A stretch of DNA of 35,736 nucleotides from JANJUB01 sp040081075. GTDB taxonomy: Bacteria; Armatimonadota; Fimbriimonadia; Fimbriimonadales; Fimbriimonadaceae. The DNA lies in contig JBEBHJ010000037.1 in assembly GCA_040081075.1 (NCBI GenBank), positions 1 through 35,736 of the forward strand. Direction: 5' to 3'. The translations under genes were made by a program, and so were the position numbers. Shown here piece by piece: positions 31,227-35,736 of the stretch (the stretch's first letter is position 1; every line of letters begins with the position of its first letter). The notes beneath the pieces are model-generated. The model worked only from the letters and a program-made list of their open reading frames with translations, did not search any database and was not told where the DNA came from.

Positions 31227-32128
31227 GGCAGGTGCTCCAGCATCCAGTTACGGTTGTTCTCAATCATGTCGGGGTGCCAATCATGCCCCCAATCATAACG
31301 AATGAGCTTCTTTTCTCCCGGCATGGCTTCAAAAACCGCCTCAACATTTGGAGGCCGGACGGCTGGGTCTTTCTCGCCCAAGGAGACCAAAGTTGGAACC
31401 TGGCAGCGTGTCGCCTGGTGCAGCGTATCGTAGTAGCCGACCACAAACTTCACCCGTTCCATTCCGATTGGAATCTTATTGGCAAAATCAAGGAGCTCCT
31501 TTAGGGGATAGCGATAAATGGGGTTGTTTAAAGTCACTCCCATCGCGCTGAGAAACGGCATATCCGCGCAAACCGTTTTCACAATGGGACAGTGGGCACC
31601 GAGCCAAATAGCAAGCCCACCCCCTTGGCTCAGCCCGGCGGCGGCGATACGGTTTTCGTCAACTTCGGTTAAAGCTTGCATAACTCTTGTCGCGATAAAA
31701 GAGTTCTGGAACAGGCGCCCAAACACCCAGTTGCGAGGCTCAGGCAAGCCGGATGCAAAGTACCCACGGGTCGGATTATAGGCTTCCTGATGAAACGCAT
31801 CAAATCCATGAAAGTTAAAGCTAAGGCTCACAAATCCCCTTCGAGTTCCGTATTCGTTTGGCAAGACCGATTCGCGGCCATAAGGAGCGAGCCATACAAA
31901 ACCTGGATTCGCAGAAGGAGATTCTTTCGGCACCGCTATCCAACCGTACAGAGTTTCCCCTTTCACGCCCCGGAACGAAAAGGTTTCCACAATGTGATCA
32001 GGTGCGTCGTATTTGGGTTCAACATCTCGATGGAAATCAAGCGGCGCGTGCCGCGCTTCGCCCGAGAGTTCAGCCCAGAAAACATCAAAATCTTCGGGCA
32101 CTTCAGGCAAGTAGGCAGGATCTTCCAC
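31223..32128 (-). CDS. Acetyl xylan esterase (AXE1)-type alpha/beta hydrolase
   Basis: A 301-residue protein with AXE1/CE7 features: an N-terminal PEDFDVFWAEL segment, a nucleophile elbow GLSQGGG with S167, acid D254 (GEKDPAVRP) and a histidine in WGHDWHP (H282 or H285). CE7 enzymes deacetylate sugars and cephalosporins. It has no signal peptide, so it should act in the cytoplasm on small acetylated sugars or be exported otherwise. It lies 9 bases after the NIL-domain gene and overlaps the glycosyltransferase start, suggesting a joint role in glycan metabolism (inference). Confidence 0.85.
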   Translation of the reverse strand: MEDPAYLPEVPEDFDVFWAELSGEARHAPLDFHRDVEPKYDAPDHIVETFSFRGVKGETLYGWIAVPKESPSANPGFVWLAPYGRESVLPNEYGTRRGFVSLSFNFHGFDAFHQEAYNPTRGYFASGLPEPRNWVFGRLFQNSFIATRVMQALTEVDENRIAAAGLSQGGGLAIWLGAHCPIVKTVCADMPFLSAMGVTLNNPIYRYPLKELLDFANKIPIGMERVKFVVGYYDTLHQATRCQVPTLVSLGEKDPAVRPPNVEAVFEAMPGEKKLIRYDWGHDWHPDMIENNRNWMLEHLP

Positions 32129-32137
32129 GGTTGGAAC

Positions 32138-32377
32138 TTATGCGCCGACGGCGCGTTGGGCAGCTTCAACGTGTAGGCCAGTTGTCATAAGCCATGCCGT
32201 CGCTCGTTGAATTTCTTCAACGGGACCACGTAGCTCAAGTTGAACCCAGCCGTAGTCGTCATCAATGCTGGCTTTCTTGATATTGACTTCCATCGCAAAC
32301 TCGCGACAAAGGCGGCAAATCCAGGGTTGGGCCCCAGCAGCCCCACTTCCAATCAAGGTGACATCAACCGATTGCAT
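32138..32377 (-). CDS. NIL-domain protein
   Basis: A 79-residue protein consisting of one ferredoxin-fold NIL domain: VDVTLIGSGA, a cysteine pair in CRLCREF, VNIKKASIDD and LQLELRG-type end (QLELRGPVEEI). Such domains occur on MetN transporters and some ferredoxins and may sense small ligands; free-standing copies have no established role. Two candidate starts, ATG 32383 and ATG 32377, differ by two codons. The second is preferred because a TAGAAT box ends 8 bases before it but only 2 before the first. Confidence 0.7.
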   Translation of the reverse strand: MQSVDVTLIGSGAAGAQPWICRLCREFAMEVNIKKASIDDDYGWVQLELRGPVEEIQRATAWLMTTGLHVEAAQRAVGA

Positions 32378-32385
32378 TGGCATGG

Positions 32386-32391
32386 ATTCTA
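32386..32391 (-). promoter_or_regulatory. -10 box (TAGAAT) of the NIL-esterase-glycosyltransferase operon
   Basis: TAGAAT on the minus strand ends 8 bases before the ATG at 32377, with no Shine-Dalgarno between them. The same spacing is seen at ltaE. Confidence 0.4.
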
Positions 32392-32407
32392 CCAGCCTTC
32401 ACAAACC

Positions 32408-32443
32408 AAAAGGGCGCGACTTCGCTTCCGAAGCCGCGCCCTA
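32408..32443 (-). terminator. Intrinsic terminator of the secreted-protein gene
   Basis: On the minus strand a 14-base stem (32443-32430 with 32425-32412) closes a four-base loop, with a G-U pair at the only mismatch, followed by TTTTGG. It lies 17 bases after the stop codon at 32461. Confidence 0.75.
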
Positions 32444-32460
32444 AGCTAGCTGAGAATCAA

Positions 32461-33084
32461 CTAGCCCTTGATATAATGAAACTGGTCGATTTTGAAGCTA
32501 CCACCATCCGTTAGGGTGAGGGTCTTCTTCATCGTTCCTAGCTCGATTTTTTCGCCATCTACTTCGGTCCAGAGGAGGGTAACCGTTCGACCTTCAACCA
32601 GGTATTTCCCTTTTGAGGTTGCGTTAGAACACCGGAACGAGAACGTTCCATCCTTCGCAAAGTTAACGCTGATTGAGATGTCGAGGTTTCCGCCTCGATC
32701 AAGAACCCATTTTCCGAGGAGATTGAACGACTCGTCCTTGGTGAATTTCAGTCCATCAATTTCGAGCCCGTCGTTACCGACTTTAGCAACGCGGGTCCAG
32801 GCATCTTTGTCTCCGTAAAGCCAAAGGGAGCCTTCTTTCACTTCAAATTTCCCGTTATGTTGGAGCTTCTGGCCTCCCGCATCCGCCGAGTACGTAAACG
32901 TTCTATCGGCCGTGAGGGACAAGATTGCGGTGGGCTTGGGTAAGCCCATTTTGCGCACCAAGTCTGCAGTCTCGGCGGGCACAACCATATGCCATGACCC
33001 CGCGTAGCTTGCGGGTTTTGTCGAGTCAACATCAGCGTTGGCTAGGCCGCAAAGAACGAGTGGAGCGAGCATAAGCAGTTTCAT
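32461..33084 (-). CDS. Secreted beta-rich protein of unknown function
   Basis: About 207 residues with a signal peptide (MKLLMLAPLVLCGLANA). The mature protein has two related halves, each reading GKW/GSW, a beta run ending FTYS or FSFR, and G-K-F/G-K-Y, then an L-W-L/L-L-W segment. This suggests a duplicated lipocalin-like small barrel, as in many secreted bacterial proteins that detect or bind small molecules. In-frame starts further up exist at 33096 (ATG) and 33159; the signal peptide places the start at 33084-33096. Confidence 0.6.
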   Translation of the reverse strand: MKLLMLAPLVLCGLANADVDSTKPASYAGSWHMVVPAETADLVRKMGLPKPTAILSLTADRTFTYSADAGGQKLQHNGKFEVKEGSLWLYGDKDAWTRVAKVGNDGLEIDGLKFTKDESFNLLGKWVLDRGGNLDISISVNFAKDGTFSFRCSNATSKGKYLVEGRTVTLLWTEVDGEKIELGTMKKTLTLTDGGSFKIDQFHYIKG

Positions 33085-33167
33085 CACATGGCTCATATTC
33101 CCGGAGAAACGGAGGGGTTCGCCTTGAAAAACGACCAGGTTTCTGAAAAGTAAGCACACAATCAGGG

Positions 33168-33173
33168 TAGAAT
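33168..33173 (+). promoter_or_regulatory. Probable -10 box (TAGAAT) of tRNA-Met
   Basis: TAGAAT ends 13 bases before the tRNA 5' end. No consensus -35 is seen. Confidence 0.35.
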
Positions 33174-33186
33174 TCTGGCTTCGAAC

Positions 33187-33263
33187 GGCGGCGTAGCTCA
33201 GCTGGTTAGAGCGAACGGTTCATACCCGTTAGGTCGGTGGTTCAAGTCCACTCGCCGCTACCA
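33187..33263 (+). tRNA. tRNA-Met (CAT), elongator type
   Basis: 77 bases including an encoded CCA. The acceptor stem GGCGGCG pairs with CGCCGCT (a G-T pair at 1-72). The D-arm is AGCTC...GAGC, the anticodon stem AACGG/CCGTT with CAT at 33221-33223, and the T-arm contains GGTTCAAGTCC. It lacks the three G-C pairs in the anticodon stem and the 1-72 mismatch of initiator tRNA, so it is elongator Met; a lysidine-modified Ile2 tRNA is the alternative. Confidence 0.92.
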
Positions 33264-33280
33264 TTTTCACTCATTCGCGC

Positions 33281-33286
33281 TATACT
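33281..33286 (+). promoter_or_regulatory. -10 box (TATACT) for the following gene
   Basis: TATACT lies 37 bases before the ATG at 33324, giving a leader with GAGG at 33312-33315 as ribosome-binding site. Confidence 0.4.
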
Positions 33287-33323
33287 GGGCATAGGATGCC
33301 TGTCGCATCCCCGAGGTTAGAAA

Positions 33324-34427
33324 ATGTTGAACAAATCTTTGGCACTGATGGCACTTACGGGTGTCGTTTCCCTGTTCCCGAGCAACTCACAAGACCAAGC
33401 ATACTTTGCAATCTTGGCTGAAACGAAGGTGGGTCGAATGGCAGGAATGCCGGCTATGGACCTTTCCGGACTTCCACCCGGAATAAAGCTTCCCCCACAG
33501 GCCATGATGTTTTCCGGCAAGCCGAGCCGGATTTTGAACGTACGGCTCTGGTCACCTACGATCGCGCCCGCCAATGCAACCGCTTCAGTGGTGCCGCCGG
33601 CAGGGTTGAAGCAAGGGAACAAGCTTGACCTCGAACTCTACCGACCGGACGCATCGGGTAACACCGGTAAAGTTCAGGGTTTCGATCCCGACGCTAACCC
33701 TGAGAAGTTCACGATCAAAATCTATTGGGGTTCATCTGAAACGGTGCGCGAAGGGCAACCCAAAGTGATGACATGGAACAACTTTACGCCCGAGCAGAGA
33801 GAAGCGATGAGAAATGGTGCCCGCGAAGCTCAGGCCGGTAACACTTCCTATTATTACAAGGCGGGTTGGACCACCGGGTTCTGGCCAACTAAGGCTCAAC
33901 CGGGCAATATTGTGGATGATGCCTCCTTGACCGGTAAATACTCTCTCACCACGAATTACACCGGAAACGTGGATATCGAGGCTCCGACCGAAGTGACGTT
34001 TTTGCCCGGCATTCTCATGTCCAGTCCTAATCTCGACAAGAAGATTGACCTGAAGAAGTCCATAAACTTTGAGTGGGGTCAGATCACAAATGCGCTTGGC
34101 CTCAATGCGAGCGCAATGGGCATGGAAGGGCAAAATACCCTCATCATTTGGAGCTCATCCGAAGTCTTTAGCGAAGGGCTGGCCGGAGATATGGGGTTCT
34201 TGCAAATGGCCGAAGTGAAGGAGAATGTGGCCAAGACGATGTTCATGGAAGGCAATCGAACGAAGGTTTCAATCCCTGCGGGGATATTTGAAAACGCTGA
34301 CTTTGCCATGCTCACCATGGCCGGATACGGCCCCGGTGCCGCGCTTGAAAAGGGTCAGCCATTGCCCCGAATTCAAACAAAAACGAGCCTGATGTTGATG
34401 TTGGGTGGAAAGAAAATGAGGTTCTAG
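33324..34427 (+). CDS. Secreted protein of unknown function
   Basis: A 367-residue protein with a signal peptide (about residues 1-22, MLNKSLALMALTGVVSLFPS). It is rich in Gly, Pro, Asn and Thr with alternating beta segments. Notable patches are GLPPGIKLPPQ, FTPEQREAM, TTGFWPT and LIIWSSSE. No family is recognised; composition suggests an extracellular or surface beta-sandwich protein. It has its own promoter and Shine-Dalgarno. A convergent tRNA gene begins 15 bases after the stop. Confidence 0.65.
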   Translation: MLNKSLALMALTGVVSLFPSNSQDQAYFAILAETKVGRMAGMPAMDLSGLPPGIKLPPQAMMFSGKPSRILNVRLWSPTIAPANATASVVPPAGLKQGNKLDLELYRPDASGNTGKVQGFDPDANPEKFTIKIYWGSSETVREGQPKVMTWNNFTPEQREAMRNGAREAQAGNTSYYYKAGWTTGFWPTKAQPGNIVDDASLTGKYSLTTNYTGNVDIEAPTEVTFLPGILMSSPNLDKKIDLKKSINFEWGQITNALGLNASAMGMEGQNTLIIWSSSEVFSEGLAGDMGFLQMAEVKENVAKTMFMEGNRTKVSIPAGIFENADFAMLTMAGYGPGAALEKGQPLPRIQTKTSLMLMLGGKKMRF

Positions 34428-34441
34428 CCCGCCGAGAATCT

Positions 34442-34516
34442 TGGAGCGGGTGACGAGATTCGAACTCGCAACATCAACCTTGGGAAGGTCGCGCTCTACC
34501 ATTGAACTACACCCGC
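34442..34516 (-). tRNA. tRNA-Gly (CCC)
   Basis: 75 bases including encoded CCA. Acceptor GCGGGTG pairs with CACCCGC. The anticodon stem CGACC/GGTTG encloses the loop TTCCCAA with anticodon CCC. The T-loop TTCGAAT is present. It lies 14 bases downstream of tRNA-Gly(TCC) on the same strand. Confidence 0.94.
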
Positions 34517-34530
34517 TTTCCCGTTTTTTC

Positions 34531-34604
34531 TGGAGCGGGCGATGGGAATCGAACCCACGTGGCCAGCTTGGAAGGCTGGAGCTTTACCATTAAGCTACGC
34601 CCGC
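34531..34604 (-). tRNA. tRNA-Gly (TCC)
   Basis: 74 bases including encoded CCA. Acceptor GCGGGCG pairs with CGCCCGC. The anticodon stem CCAGC/GCTGG encloses CTTCCAA with anticodon TCC. The T-loop TTCGATT is present. Confidence 0.95.
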
Positions 34605-34616
34605 TCGCTTTCGTTA

Positions 34617-34622
34617 GTTATA
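34617..34622 (-). promoter_or_regulatory. -10 box (TATAAC) of the glycine tRNA pair
   Basis: On the minus strand TATAAC ends 12 bases before the 5' end of tRNA-Gly(TCC). It would drive both glycine tRNAs. Confidence 0.4.
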
Positions 34623-34635
34623 CCTTTTTAGGCCG

Positions 34636-35736
34636 CTAAGTGTCCCAATCTTCGCTGTAGATCAGGCCCTTAGGTCTACCCGTTCGTTGGGTCACCCCAT
34701 CCACTTTCTCTAGATCAATCACGAAAGCCGTCGGCTCTTCTTTGATCGATGCTGTTAGCGTGCGCGAATGCGTTGTCAACCATATCTGCGACCCTTCCGC
34801 GCAAGAGATGATCAGCCGTGCGAGGGGCCACAACAGGTCCTCGTGCAAGCTCGTTTCCGGCTCATTCAGCGCTAACAATGGGGCTGGCGATGGGCTGAGC
34901 AGAGCCGCCAGCAAGCACAAATATCGCAACGTGCCGTCCGACAACTCCTTTGCGGTAAGAGAGCGATGAATCCCTTGGGTCGCCATCTCAACCTCAAAGA
35001 CACCACGGTTGCCTCGAATGCTCAGGTGGCTATTTGGAAAAGCATCCCGCACGGCGTTTTGTAGGATTAAGGCTGGCCGGATTTCCGCAATGGTCTGCAG
35101 TGCAGCCGCAAGATCCGACCCATCGGCGGACATGGCCATTGTTCTCACTCCCACTTGGGGAGACCTCATCGGCGAGGCCGCATCAGATCGAAACCCATGA
35201 TAGAATCGCCATTTGAGAAGTGACGTTCTTAACGAGGTAAGAATGGGGAAGTTGTGGGGATCTGATATTTGGTTCAACACTGACTCTGAATGGTCAAGAG
35301 CCATCGGGTACGGCACACGCTTTCCCGACGCATCCCGAAGCGTGCAACCATTGGTTCCTCGGTCGAGCCAACAGATCTTCTTAGATCCAACTCGCTGGTA
35401 GATGAGTTCAGACTTGATGTGGGGGTCGAGCTCAAAGGCTGTTCCGGGTTGAGGCAGGCCAAGTTCCAAGTCGTAGTCAAAATCATCAATCGTGACTCCC
35501 AATTTCATTCGCACGGGACCCCCGGAGCGATCACCTGCCCACAAGGCCGAGGGAAATCCACCCTCGCTGGCTAATGTCCGCGAAAGGTCGCCCGCAGCTG
35601 CAGCTCTCAGAAGGGAGACTGATTGATACAGATTGCTCTTACCGCATCCATTTGGGCCGACGATCACATTGAGCTGACGCAAGGGAAGCGTCAGTTCACG
35701 AATAGAGCGATAGCCTTCGATTCGCAACTGATTAAC
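34636..35736 (-). CDS. AAA_21-type ATPase (SMC/RecF-like, possibly OLD-like), cut by the window end
   Basis: At least 363 residues. It starts IEGYRSIRELTLPL, typical of RecF/SMC-like N-termini, with Walker A GPNGCGKS, an ABC-like signature LSDGTLRYL and a Walker B region LLALNEPETSLHEDL, where asparagine replaces the usual aspartate or glutamate before Glu. A switch histidine follows in TTHSRTL. There is no TOPRIM domain at the C-terminus, so it is not a complete OLD nuclease. The frame continues to the window edge without a start (a TTG at 35727 is the first candidate), so the true N-terminus probably lies outside. The role may be DNA repair or phage defence; the neighbours do not help. Confidence 0.82.
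   Translation of the reverse strand, partial: VNQLRIEGYRSIRELTLPLRQLNVIVGPNGCGKSNLYQSVSLLRAAAAGDLSRTLASEGGFPSALWAGDRSGGPVRMKLGVTIDDFDYDLELGLPQPGTAFELDPHIKSELIYQRVGSKKICWLDRGTNGCTLRDASGKRVPYPMALDHSESVLNQISDPHNFPILTSLRTSLLKWRFYHGFRSDAASPMRSPQVGVRTMAMSADGSDLAAALQTIAEIRPALILQNAVRDAFPNSHLSIRGNRGVFEVEMATQGIHRSLTAKELSDGTLRYLCLLAALLSPSPAPLLALNEPETSLHEDLLWPLARLIISCAEGSQIWLTTHSRTLTASIKEEPTAFVIDLEKVDGVTQRTGRPKGLIYSEDWDT

Noticed and set aside
33187..33263. Initiator tRNA-fMet
   Set aside because: It lacks the three consecutive G-C pairs in the anticodon stem and a 1-72 mismatch; an elongator tRNA is the better call.

Overview
The window carries ordinary bacterial housekeeping genes at roughly even GC, interrupted between about 13.6 and 27.8 kb by an accessory island built from Rhs (YD-repeat) protein parts. 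The gene content (lone rpsJ, DUF1272, BaxI_1-type Bax inhibitor, STN-like secreted protein) and the frequency of start codons lying only 6-8 bases after a -10 box without a Shine-Dalgarno sequence suggest a poorly studied phylum. Armatimonadota (Fimbriimonadia-like) is my best guess, but it is inference, not proof.

Left flank (1-13.5 kb): an exported thioredoxin-like protein and a DUF1272 zinc-ribbon protein (minus strand), a small membrane protein, an exported protein resembling the Tll0287/DUF3365 family, a cupin, an exported M3 oligopeptidase, a large secreted protein of unknown function, ribosomal protein S10 behind a structured leader, a PspA-family protein, the tRNA methylthiotransferase MtaB paired with ammonia-dependent NAD synthetase, GMP synthetase, and a K+/H+ antiporter of the NhaP2 type.

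Island (13.6-27.8 kb): it opens with a gene of unknown function whose best start codon is ATA, then an IscU/NifU-like gene into which a palindrome-rich element of about 240 bases is inserted in frame. The rest is a split Rhs locus. One long YD-repeat shell (17679-20936) and one truncated shell (22305-23657) each stop at the same conserved place (Tyr-Leu-Gly-Glu). The conserved C-terminal core plus variable tip, normally the end of the same polypeptide, is a separate gene with its own ATG. There are four such tip genes. Three share a 239-base core that is nearly identical at DNA level, while their tails differ completely. Two of the tails are extremely cysteine-rich and one carries an HExxH zinc-peptidase motif. 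Every tip is followed within a few bases by an unrelated gene whose product begins with a signal peptide, lipobox or membrane anchor. These are candidate immunity or partner proteins. A fifth module survives only as a tip fragment plus its partner, and a frameshifted shell remnant closes the island.

Right flank (27.9-35.7 kb): ltaE-rimM (overlapping stop/start), a Bax inhibitor-like membrane protein, a NIL-domain protein/AXE1-type esterase/GT4 glycosyltransferase operon with a 4-base overlap, two secreted proteins of unknown function, tRNA-Met(CAT), tRNA-Gly(TCC) and tRNA-Gly(CCC), and an AAA_21-type ATPase running off the end.

The most interesting system is the split Rhs array. It looks like a modular polymorphic-toxin locus in which tips are kept as independent translation units, with the shell's Leu-Gly-Glu codons supplying the ribosome-binding site for the tip. 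Toxicity, immunity and the secretion route are all inferred.
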